From Hymenochaete sp. R1 (lineage: Eukaryota > Basidiomycota > Agaricomycetes > Hymenochaetales > Hymenochaetaceae), in the NCBI GenBank assembly GCA_019400425.1, contig JAFREE010000039.1:1-64000 (forward strand): a stretch of DNA of 64,000 bases, read 5' to 3'. The notes below the pieces were generated by a model. The model was not told the origin of the DNA. It worked only from the letters and a program-made list of their open reading frames with translations, and ran no database searches. Of the stretch, positions 45,862 to 55,705 are shown piece after piece. Each line of letters starts with the position of its first letter. The stretch's first letter is position 1. The translations under genes and the position numbers were made by a program.

Positions 45862-46239
45862 ATGCCTCTTCCTTTGAATGTTCTCAACGGCTCGAAGAGG
45901 CGCAAGGAGAGGGATGAGAGACAAGAAGCTAAAAAGAAACTCAACGACGATCTTGGCAAGTTATCGGACGATGCTGGTGCTGTGCAGGACGAGCTCAAGC
46001 AGATAACGGAGTCGAGTGATGATGATCAGGCCAAGCTTCTCAAGCTCAGCCAACTTTTCCTCAGATCTGTAGACCTCCAGAAGCGTATTTCCAAGTTGAA
46101 GAGTGGTAACAGAGGCGTATGGATTGTTGAACACGACCGACTGGCTACTACCACGAAGCAGCTCCTGGAATCCGACCGAGGTACGATCAGTTTAACGAAG
46201 AAGCAGATACTTGATCAAATTGAAGGGAATGGGGCATAA
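45862..46239 (+). CDS. Small coiled-coil orphan protein
   Basis: An intronless frame of 125 residues from ATG 45862 (the frame is open back to an ATG at 45799). I chose the inner ATG because it gives MPLPLNVLNGSKRRK, like the 99-residue orphan at 34 kb. The rest is a strongly charged helix (KKKLNDDLGKLSDD, VQDELKQITESSDDDQAK) ending KKQILDQIEGNGA. No known domain. Confidence 0.5.
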   Translation: MPLPLNVLNGSKRRKERDERQEAKKKLNDDLGKLSDDAGAVQDELKQITESSDDDQAKLLKLSQLFLRSVDLQKRISKLKSGNRGVWIVEHDRLATTTKQLLESDRGTISLTKKQILDQIEGNGA

Positions 46240-47337
46240 TTCTGTGGTAGAACTTGCAATGCATCTGTTTACTGTCTATCTTGGTGCGTATTCTATGTCG
46301 AACACAAGTTGAAGGGGCACCGGAAATTCATGAGCATGAAGGCTTACAGAGGGGGGCATGTTTATAAGAACAAGGCCAACGGAATACAGTGTTCGAAGAC
46401 GGCTCGGTCGGGGTCCGGGAAGTTGGGAACTTGACGAGGACGCGACGAGCCCGACAACACAGAGCTTCCGCCTCCCGCCAATTGAGGGAGAGTGTAATCT
46501 TAGTGCTTCCGCAATTCGAGTCGTTCCTCAGTTACGTTTGCTCTCAGTCAAGGTCATCGAATAATAAGTGTCGCATGTCACAACTGATCGCCTATGTTTT
46601 CAACACATTGGATGCGTCGGGATATACGTGTTTAGGCGGGCAAGCAAATAAAACGATGGGTGTAAAAGGGAAGACCTCATCAGAAAGAATCTGCTTTACT
46701 TTAGGTTTATGCAGCGAATTAAAGAAGGTTTGTATACTTGCATTGGTCAATATCAGCCACCGGGGACTGTCTGATGTCCAACACCGGCGAGAATGCTCAT
46801 ACCCTACATCATTCTTGTCTTGATTCTGGCTTCCAAGTTCCAACGCACTCCATCATTCGTTGCGACAGCGCTCGAAGGAAAGACTGAATTACTGTCAATC
46901 ATAGAACAAAAAAGAGCTCAGAAGGAACTCGATGAACGACGACAAATCACTGGAACGGATGATACAAGACTCACAGCCTAATTATGTGTTGGATGCAAAG
47001 AATGTTGACCTTGTGTAAAGCTTGCCAAACGGGCAGCCCACCTTTTGATCTCGTCTGTAATCCAAAGGGGAAACCTCGCTTATCAGATTGTGCAAAGCTT
47101 GAGAAAAGGAAGGAGGAACGGACGAAAGCACCTCTTGACTGCAATCAACGACGCTCTGAGAGTCACAGAAGGTATAATTTACCTAGCATTCAGCAAGCGG
47201 TAAGCAAAAGGGTCTGCAGTGTGCTAGTAGACTCACGTACAACTGACTCACACATCCCTGCCTCTCCATTCTGAATCGACGTTCCAGAACACCTACACGC
47301 CACAGATCAAGGCGTACCGACACGATAGTCGCCCGAC
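46240..47337. other. Intergenic region with coiled-coil fragment
   Basis: About 1.1 kb. A + frame at 46793..46981 (62 codons) has a hydrophobic start and a helix IIEQKRAQKELDERRQ; it may be an exon or remnant of another orphan. Nothing else recognised. Confidence 0.35.
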
Positions 47338-47676
47338 ATGTCCAGAACCCAATTCAATTTCGAGGAATGGCTCGCAGAGAGCAGACTTCGCTTAGAGTTA
47401 CTGAAGGTATATCAAAGCACTGAGACCATCTTCAGTAGGAGCGGTGACATCATGAGTTCCGACAGGAGTGATGAAAGCAAATCGTGGGACTTAGCAAAGC
47501 TCGCGGGCGAGTCCGACAAGATTCGTAGGGATATTCAGGATATACAAAGTCGTTATGCATCTCGTTGGACGGAGACGCTCACACTCGTCGCCAAAGAAAT
47601 CCAAGAAGTCGCGGACTTGAAATGTAACGGGGTGCGGCGCAAACTTGATGATTGGAATAAGCAGCGCAGCAGCTAA
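47338..47676 (+). CDS. Small coiled-coil orphan protein
   Basis: An intronless frame of 112 residues with several Trp (FEEWLAES, SWDLAKLAGE, RWTETLTLVAKEI) and a helical, charged composition, ending KLDDWNKQRSS. No known domain or signal peptide. It closes the run of small orphans from 42.7 kb. Confidence 0.5.
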   Translation: MSRTQFNFEEWLAESRLRLELLKVYQSTETIFSRSGDIMSSDRSDESKSWDLAKLAGESDKIRRDIQDIQSRYASRWTETLTLVAKEIQEVADLKCNGVRRKLDDWNKQRSS

Positions 47677-48023
47677 GGGATGAACCTGGTGCATGCCGCA
47701 TTATCGTTTATTTGCGAAGTGGACTATTGCATGCATCTTTCTGTCGACTGGCGGACTCCGACCTTAGAGAAATCCTCAGTATAGATGGCAATACAAAAAT
47801 TCTATTTCTATTACTCACCGGACAGTCCATATGAGCCTCTGTACTATCAAAATAATGTTGCGTGTTTATAGGACCCAGCTCGATGAATCGTCGATGTTAT
47901 TCTGTTCGGTGAGGTTGACGACGTACGTGGACAAGCGGCGACCGACTCGGACTCGAGCGACTCGACGCGACGTATTTCGGCTAAACGCATACATCCACTT
48001 CTCAAGTTCTGACTCCATCCACC
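47677..48023. other. Intergenic region
   Basis: About 350 bp; likely HAD-gene promoter. CGACTCG-type repeats occur around 47935-47970. Confidence 0.4.
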
Positions 48024-49151
48024 ATGTCCCTGCAAACACCTTCGAGTTCTCGTCCGGAAATTGAATATGTCATATTCGATATGGATGGTAAGCGAAACTC
48101 TAGGGAAAAGTACCTATCCTGACTGTTCAAAGGCTTGCTCATCGACTCGGAGCGCATATACACAGAGGTGACGAGTGCGTTCTGCACTGCACTTCTGATC
48201 AAAAACTCCTGGGTTGTGCTCATGGATGCTGGTATAAATGACACAAGACAATATTCTTAAGCCTTACGGTGTCGAGATGACATGGGACATCAAAGCTGGG
48301 TGTATGGGTAAACGTACGTCCTCTCCATCTCCACCATCATGTTTCGCTCAGACTGAAATGCCGCAAATGCGCTGTTTCCTAACTCGCCTTTTAGCTGAGC
48401 TCCAAGCTGCAGAGCATCTTCTGTCCTTCTTTCCAGATATCTCCCTCACTCTATCCTCATACATAACCCAACGCAATGCCCTCCAAGACGCCCTCTGGCC
48501 GACAGTCTCACTCCTGCCTGGCGCCGCACGCCTCGTGCGCCATCTTCACGCGCATGACATCCCCATTGCGCTCGCGACGGGGTCACGGCGGGAGAAGTTC
48601 GAGCTCAAGACAAAGAACCTGAAGGATGTATTTGACTGCTTCCGGGGTCGGGTTGCAAGTGGGATTGAGACGACGAGAGTTGTTTGCGGGGATGATGAGA
48701 GAATAGAGAAAGGGAGGGGGAAGCCTTGTCCTGATATCTTTTTACTGGCTGCGAGAGAGCTTTTGGGCTTACCTGTCGGAACCGCTGAGGATCCATCTAT
48801 TCTTTCTGGCTCTGAGACATTGAGCTCTCTACATTCGGAGGTGTCGGAGGAGCAGAAGACATGGCGAGCGAAGGGACTTGTGTTCGAGGACGCTATACCA
48901 GGAGTTCAGGCCGGGAAACGTGCAGGTAATATGCACATTTTTTCAACTGTCTCGCCGACACTAAAGAGTCTATCTCATTAGGTATGCATGTCGTCTGGGT
49001 ACCCGATCCAAACCTTCAGGAAGTCGAATATGCCGGAATTCCTCCAGATTCGACAATTCGTTCTTTAGAGGACTTCAAGCCAGAGGAATGGGGACTACCT
49101 CCCTTCTCCTCCGAATCCTCCGCCTCTGTTACTTCCAATACCCAACAATAA
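48024..49151 (+). CDS. HAD-family phosphatase, pseudouridine-phosphatase-like
   Basis: Exons 48024..48087, 48133..48174, 48248..48313, 48395..48925 and 48982..49151 give 290 residues. HAD motifs are present: IFDMDGLLIDSERIY with nucleophile Asp19 and Asp21, the Thr/Ser motif IALATGSRREKFE, a conserved lysine in GKPCPDIFLLAA, and LVFEDAIPGVQAGKRAG. The helical cap and overall sequence resemble HDHD1 (pseudouridine-5'-phosphatase) and yeast sugar-phosphate phosphatases of the same subfamily. The substrate is not certain. Its stop lies 79 bp from that of the convergent PalC gene. Confidence 0.9.
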
Positions 49152-49230
49152 TGATGTTTCCGGAAGAAACGTAAACGTTTGTAGAATTGTTGTACAGATA
49201 GAAATACAAATTTGATGTGATTGCAACCGT

Positions 49231-50880
49231 TTAGAAGTACGACCCAGCCCCTGCATACGACGGCCTCTCCTCGTTCCGAGGTCTCTGCTGTCTCTCGTCC
49301 TCTCCATCCAGTTCGTCAGACCTGTTATCATCGAGATTCCCTTCCTCACGCCCATCGCCAACGTCTACACTCTCTGCTCTCCTCCTAACCCACTCCACGC
49401 TTCCCGGTCCAAATACCGGCACAGGCGCACCAAACGGCTTCACCGCAACCGCTGCTCGTCCCGTAGGTACCAAATTCGCCAACTCGCCCGTCCCGCGTCG
49501 AGGCACCTCCGCAAAATGCACCGTGTCGTTCATCTTCTTATAATGCTTCAGAAACGTGCTTGTAGCCGCCACCTCGGATGCGAGCCGGTCTTTCATCTTG
49601 CTCTTGGCGTCCTTCTTGTCTTTGTCGGAGAGGGTTATGGAGGAGATGGATTTGGACTTGATGTTGAGTTGAGAGCGTTTATCTCGCAAGGCTTCAAGTT
49701 CATCTTTGGCCCAATCTACGAAGGCTACTGCTACGCCGCCTTTGTCACGTCCCCCACTTTCACCTGCGTCGACGCCCAACCATTTATGGGCAAGGGCTTC
49801 TGATAAAGCGGCGTTGTCCGCGAGGTAGTGTCGCAAGTTTGGTGTGACGTTCTCACCGTGCGTTTTGCATAGTGCTCGTGCAGAGGCATATAGAGATGCG
49901 GATTCGAGGTAAAGCTTGGCGAGAAGTGCGGGAGAAGGATGTGAAGTCGGGAGGGGAGGGCCTGGTGAAAGTGTGCTGTCATAAGCAGATTTGGAGAGTA
50001 GTTTGCGAATGGCAAGGGTCTGTGCGTCGGCAAGGGCCATCCTGGAAGCAGAAATAAAATCAGTATTCATTGGATAAGACGGCAAGATCTAGACATTTCA
50101 CTTGGACAATGCGTTGATGACTTCTGGGCTCACATCTGGTGGTCGATGCCCACTCGTTGGCGAGCCTGATCCACTGCTGTGCCCGCTGGCAGCATCTGTC
50201 CTATCCCACTCGGGTACGACCACCTCGCTCATATGCTTGAATACACCGCTCGCTCGACAAAGCAGCGTCACCGCAAAATTGAGCTTATCATCTTTCGTCT
50301 TACGCTCACTGTCAGAGATGGACCGTTCGAACTCGTAAGTACCGAGGGCCGCGACGGTAGAACCGGCAAGGTTAGAGAGAACGAAGGCGTAGGTGAGGAG
50401 GGAGAAGGCAAGATCGGCGTGAAGAGACGTGACAGTTTCTCGCGGGGAGGCGTTGAAGAGGTTCGAAGAGAGCGTTGAGCGCCAGCTAAAAACTTGCAGT
50501 GAAGAGAATGCTACGGTGTCATCGTCGGCCGGAAAGCCAAGAGTGACTATATGCGCACCTGGATCCGAGGAAAGCACGATCTCCTCAGCGTCAAAGCATG
50601 CTTTTATAGCGTACAAGTACGGTAGATAATCGTCGACGACCTCCTCAGTACCATAAGCGATGCCAAAGAGAATGTAAGACGAGCAACAGCGCACCTTTAC
50701 GAGCCGTAGAAAGTCCTTTTCTCCCTCTGCGCGCTTGCTCTCCTTGAGCGCAGCACGCAGATTTTGGCGAGCTTGAGTAGCCTCGGCAATGTTCGACGCG
50801 TAAGAAGCAGTCTTGTCGACACAGAAGTCGTTGAAAGAGACGGCACCGGTTGTGGGGAGCTCGTAGAGGTACGTGCTCAT
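49231..50880 (-). CDS. palC: BRO1-domain protein PalC (pH signalling)
   Basis: Exons 50880..50695, about 50640..50102, and 50041..49231 give 511 residues. The start MSTYLYELPTTGAVSFNDFC and the DDYLPYLYAIKACFD block mark a BRO1-domain protein of the PalC group, which links the plasma-membrane pH sensor complex to ESCRT-III in fungal alkaline pH signalling. The C-terminal third contains the helical segment ALAHKWLGVDAG and ends in a charged tail. The acceptor of intron 1 can be read at 50643 or 50640 (both in frame). The ATG lies 198 bp from that of the divergent glutaredoxin gene. Confidence 0.87.
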
Positions 50881-51078
50881 GATGGTCGCTGGCCAAGGGG
50901 CCAAGAAAGTTGTCAGCGCCGTTGACCACGCGTATTCCCGTGATCATCACACCGGATCGGCTGAGCACCGAGCACCCACGACGACGACGACGTCAGCGAC
51001 GTTTCTTTCCTTTCGACCACCATCTTCGTCGTCGTCGACATCATCAGCGACAACGACATCGACAACAACTGAAAGTGG

Positions 51079-52010
51079 ATGGACCTTCCCAAACCCTCCA
51101 GCATGTCCCGCTCACCATCATCCAATGGCCTCCGTTTCCGCCGTCGCCGACTCATCTGGGCCTCCCTCCTCGTTTCCCTCACCCTCCTCTACTTCCTCGC
51201 ACCCACATCCTTCTGGGACACAACCCGTGTCCGCGAGCACGCCTCATCACTTGCCTCTGCCGTCCCTGAAAAACTCTCCAGTTTCGCGCAGGAGCACGGA
51301 ATCGCGTTTGGCGGGAAGGCGAATGCGTACACCGCAGCGGACGAGCTGAAGGACTTGTTGCATATGGTGGCGAGCTCGGAGTTGACGATTCCGCACAACG
51401 TAGACCCCAGTCGACCGTTGGAGAGGGATGTGTATGTTGCGGATTTGACGGATGCGAGCTGGTTGCAGGAGGTGCCTCCGGACCCGCCCGTCATCGTGTT
51501 TAGCAAGGTATGTGCGGTATGTCTTCGTCCAAACGATTTGATACTAATGCTTCATTGTTAGACGTACTGCCCGTAAGTCCACAGTCACTGCTGAAGTGTA
51601 ATTGCAAGCGCATGGCTGATATTAAAAATGCTCGTGTGCCCGCAGATACTCGAAGAAAGCCAAAGCACTCCTCGCCGAATACGACCTCTCGCCCGCCCCA
51701 AGAATAGTCGAAGTCGACCTTAGAAGTTAGTCTCCTCTCCCGTATATGATCGTGAACAATATTCCGATCCCACTGACATTCGCCCCGATCAGCCGACTCC
51801 GTTTTCCTCAAAACACTCCTTACAAGGCTCACCTCCCGCGAGACCTTCCCTAATATCTTCATCGCTGGCAAGTCTATCGGAGGCTCCGACGAGCTTGCGG
51901 CGATGCACGAGCGTGGGGAGCTGACGGGGCTCTTTACGGAAGTGGGATTGGTGTCTGGCAGGGTAGTCGATGCGGAAGATGTGGGTAGAATGGAGAAGGT
52001 TGAGGATTAA
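51079..52010 (+). CDS. Grx6/7-type membrane-anchored glutaredoxin
   Basis: Exons 51079..51507, 51562..51572, 51646..51725 and 51793..52010 give 245 residues. A basic N-terminus and one signal-anchor helix (about 26-43) precede a lumenal linker and the glutaredoxin fold: PPVIVFSKTYCPYSKKAKAL with active site Cys146-Pro-Tyr-Ser149, then FPNIFIAGKSIGGSDEL for glutathione binding. CPYS and the membrane anchor match yeast Grx7/Grx6 of the ER/Golgi. Exon 2 is only 11 bp, and the intron after it splits the Pro codon of the active site. An earlier ATG is possible, but this one gives the anchor. Confidence 0.92.
51562..51572 (+). other. 11-bp micro-exon at the glutaredoxin active site
   Basis: It encodes Thr-Tyr-Cys and two bases of Pro, between TTGTTAG and GTAAGT. 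The neighbouring exons supply VIVFSK and YSKKAK, so all three are needed for a working site. Confidence 0.88.
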
Positions 52011-52496
52011 TGCCTTTCCGCTGAGAATACATTCGTGGTTGAACGATACCCAAGGAGAGTTTGGTATGTTCGAATCGCGTTGTTGTCTATTCAGAAAAGG
52101 ATGTAGTTTATATCGTCTCTTCTACTTTCGTGTAAATTATTCTCGTTGCTTTCTTGACGCTGACCGCTGTGCATTGGGACTTACCATAAAATCCACGTCA
52201 CTTAAACAAAAACCGAAGGGCCATATTGCAGCAGATTCACGATTTCTTTCAGCATGAGTTCTACATTTGAGTTTGTGCATTCCACATCTACAGAAGTGCT
52301 TTTCGTGCATCTACACGAGCAAGAAAGGAAAATGAAAATGTTGTTGTGGTACATAAAAAATCAAGATCCAGATCCATGAAACAGAAAGGAAATTTCGAAA
52401 GCATATGACAAAATAGAAGTAATGGTAGGTCGAAAAGAAATAGCTGTTGGACTCTACGAGAGCAAGGTGCAGAGGCTCGTCTCTAAGAAAACATCA
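52011..52496. other. Convergent intergenic region
   Basis: About 490 bp between the glutaredoxin and LysM gene ends; A/T-rich 3' flanks, no gene. Confidence 0.45.
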
Positions 52497-54163
52497 TCAA
52501 GCGTCCCCGCCGTAAGCATTCCCGCCACCCTTGCCCTTCCCGCATGAGGTGGGACCCCCGTTGGGATTCGATGACCACTTCCCTGGTTTCAGCGCTACGG
52601 AGTCCCCTTCCACTACCGAACGGGTAGGTAAAGGCACTTCCATCCGTGGCGAAGGCTTCATTTGCTCAGTCCGCGGTTCGTTCTCGCCAGATTCCACGTC
52701 GTTCCTTCTCTCGGAACCCATCACGAAAGCGTTCATTTCTGAATGGGGTCCTTGAGATTTGAAGTATGAACTCGGTCGGTCCCGGAGACGTGTCCGCAGA
52801 TTTTGGGTTGCAAATGAAGGAGACTGTGGGTGTGGAGGACGAGGACGGTGATTTGGTGTGGAAGTGATGGCGAGCGATGCTTCGCCCAAAGGTATCTCGA
52901 AGTCATTGCTCTTTGCTGTTGATTCCGCTGGCATCTTCCGAGGTGGCTCCGTCTCGAATCGCATGCGACCATACCGGGAGCTCTGTCGCTGATCTACGTC
53001 CCAAGTTTCTCCTTCCACGTCGCCCGAGCTCAATACTTCCATTTCGTGTTCCTGGTCCTGCTCGCTCGACGTCTCACTCATGCTGAGACTCACGTTCGGA
53101 GTCGAACGTGGGGAATTGTCTAACGATGTCAACGCCGATGCTGAAAGCGAATGTGCAGCAGAGTTTGAGGTTGTTTCGAAGAAGGGGAATCGGCGGGGAA
53201 GGGTCGCAAATGAGCTTGAAATGGGGAGAGAGGTAGGGAGCGAACGTAGGAAGCTAAGACCGGAGTTGAGGGTATTGTTTAGATTGAAAGGAGAAGAGTC
53301 CTCTAAAATATGCGTCGTGCCGAAGGTATAACCGGAAGTAGAATGAGACGGCAGTAATTGTGAAGATGGAGGGAAGAAGGCAAGTTTGGACGCGGGGATG
53401 CGTTTGATGGTAATAGATGATTCTGCAGAGGTCGAAGGTTGCCCTTGCCCTTGGTCCGTAGAGTCAGTCTCGTGCGTTTGATGATGCGCATCCTTCATAA
53501 AGAGATATTTCCTGTCCGAAAGATGAAGAGGTATGAAAAGTTCCTTGCGGAGATGAATCGTGTCGGATGCAAGGAGACGGTTAGATTTGCGGAGGTCCGC
53601 AAGCGAAATCCCATACCTCAGAGCAACGCCTGCTATCGAATCTGTTCTTTGGACCTGAGTCAAATTCTGGAGTTAGATTGATTGTAGGCCGACATTTAGA
53701 ATTATATGCGCACCTCGTGAACAATGACCATGATTTCCGGCTCTCGAGCAGTCTCCCTGTCCCCCTCTTCATCAACTCGCGACCCAAGACCTCCATCCGC
53801 AAACACATCTTCTGTCAACCTCCGACCCAAGGAGGGCCTCCCTTTTCCAATAGTTGCACTGGATTCGCTTCCCGTCGATGCCGAGGTCTGCAAGGGGTGG
53901 GAAGCCAAAGATGAAGCTCTGCGATGCGTGCTTCCCTTCCGGCTTCGAAGCCCTGCCCTCTCCAACACATGCGACGGAGACGAACCGTTCAGTTCGCTCT
54001 TGGCCCTCTGACCTCGCGGGACCGACGTCAATCGGGAACTGGAAGATGAGACCACTGCATCATCCCACGGAGTCGTACCGTCACCAAGTAAATCCGAGTG
54101 TGGCCCTTGCTGGACGTCGAGTGGCCATGGATTTGTAGTTGTGTTTTTAGCTTCATGAAGCAT
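52497..54163 (-). CDS. LysM-domain protein, intracellular type
   Basis: Exons 54163..53714 and 53654..52497 give 535 residues. One LysM domain (about 145-192) reads VIVHEVQRTDSIAGVALRYG then ISLADLRKSNRLLASDTIHL and LFIPL. No signal peptide precedes it, and it is flanked by long Ser/Pro-rich disordered regions with an acidic stretch before the domain. This layout matches intracellular LysM proteins of the LysMD type (LYSMD1/2-like), not secreted chitin-binding effectors. The role is unknown. The intron lies inside the domain at phase 0. Confidence 0.85.
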
Positions 54164-54404
54164 ATGTCATGTATTATAGCTCGCACGCCGAGGACGGGTT
54201 GTCGACGACGACGGAGCCAGGATAGAAGCAGAAGTCGATGGTGGTAGTGGTTTGGTGTCAGGAAGGCGGAGAGCTAGCTAGGGAGGTCGTTGTCACGCGC
54301 GAGCCAAACTTGGATCACTGCAACTTTGGGACACTTCAAGTAAAGTTTCTCTTGAACATCGACTATCACCTACAGCTCGGAATAATTATAACGGCAATCA
54401 AGCC

Positions 54405-55444
54405 ATGACGCGGTACACGAATGCTGGTATGAAGCGAAAATACTTGGAAAGTAGTAAAGACTTGGAGGAGAGAGCAGTCGACCAACACGAGAAGGACTCG
54501 GAGAACATGATCGATTCGAAGAAGAAACGGAGGTCATCAAAGAGCTCGAATGAAACAGAGCCTCAGGTGACAGCCAATGGTGATGAACACGAAGCCAAAA
54601 CAACGACCTCTGAGGTGCGGAATGCATACAAAAACCGGGATAGACTGCGACAAGGCATGCTCTTCCTCCTCTCTTCATAATGCCAGTCAAACTGATGCGC
54701 AGTAGACGAAGCCGTTCGTTCAGCTAAATCAGAAGAAAGAAGAGTGAAGCGGACCCAGGACAAACTGGCAAACACGACTTGTTTTGCTTGCCGTCAGAAA
54801 GGTCATGCCGCTAAAGCATGTCCTAATACGGCGATGGAAGGTAAATCTGTAAATCAAGTTGTATGTTATCGGTAAGCAATTGCATTCCATAAACCCTATT
54901 ATTATTGCTCTTACAACCATATATACGTAGCTGCGGATCTGCGAAACACACGTTGGCTCGGTGTAAGAAACCTGAGAATCCGGACAATCCATTGCCGCAT
55001 GCGTCCTGTTTCGTATGTGCAGGCAAGGGTCACTTGGTTTCGTCGTGCCCTCAGAACAAAGACAAAGGGGTTTATCCTAATGGAGGATCGTGCAAACTAT
55101 GTGGAGAAACGTCCCATTTGGCTCGAAATTGCCCGACAAGGAAGCAAGGTACGACCCTGGGCTCCTTACACAGTTTTGTTTCTCCCTACGCATACTTAAG
55201 CACGACCATACCTTCAGATTCCCAACAGTCACTAGCCCGTCTGGGTACAGGTGATGGCGCCGGAGCAGACGAAGATGACTATCATGCATTCAAGCGCATC
55301 AATGCTGAACTCGACCGAGAGGAGAGCGTTGAAGCTAAAAAGAAAAGAAAGATACTCGCAAAAGCCAGCACTATGCCTAGGACTTTCATATCACGTACTG
55401 ATGAGCCTCCTGCGGCTGTAAAGAAGAAGATCGTCGTTTTCTAA
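54405..55444 (+). CDS. Four-zinc-knuckle protein, ZCCHC9-like
   Basis: Exons 54405..54654, 54703..54871, 54931..55148 and 55218..55444 give 287 residues. A basic, Ser-rich N-terminus is followed by four perfect CX2CX4HX4C knuckles (CFACRQKGHAAKAC, CYRCGSAKHTLARC, CFVCAGKGHLVSSC, CKLCGETSHLARNC) and a charged C-terminus. This arrangement fits ZCCHC9, a nucleolar RNA-binding protein; ribosome or RNA processing is the inferred role. Intron 1 seems to use a GC donor (GCATGC at 54655): no GT lies where the frame can be joined. Confidence 0.85.
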
Positions 55445-55705
55445 CTTGCCTTAAGCATTCTGTTCATCACCTAGTTTATGTTTTATTCCGAGGTAGAAAC
55501 TCCAATTTTTTCTTTTAAGTATAGTAGTCCAAAGATGGAAACAGAAGCGCGTCGATCATCGCGTCGATCATTTAATGTGTTCATCGGTTTCTCGACACTC
55601 GCTCTTGACGTGACCTCTGACTCTCGTCCACTCTTGTTCACTTTCTCTCTCTTGGTTTCTGTTCTCGTCGTTCTTATCGTTAGCGCACAAGACTTTGCTA
55701 TCAGC

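Noticed and set aside
55478..55705. N-terminal extension of CTR9
   Set aside because: In frame and open, but hydrophobic and unlike Ctr9 proteins; treated as 5' leader.
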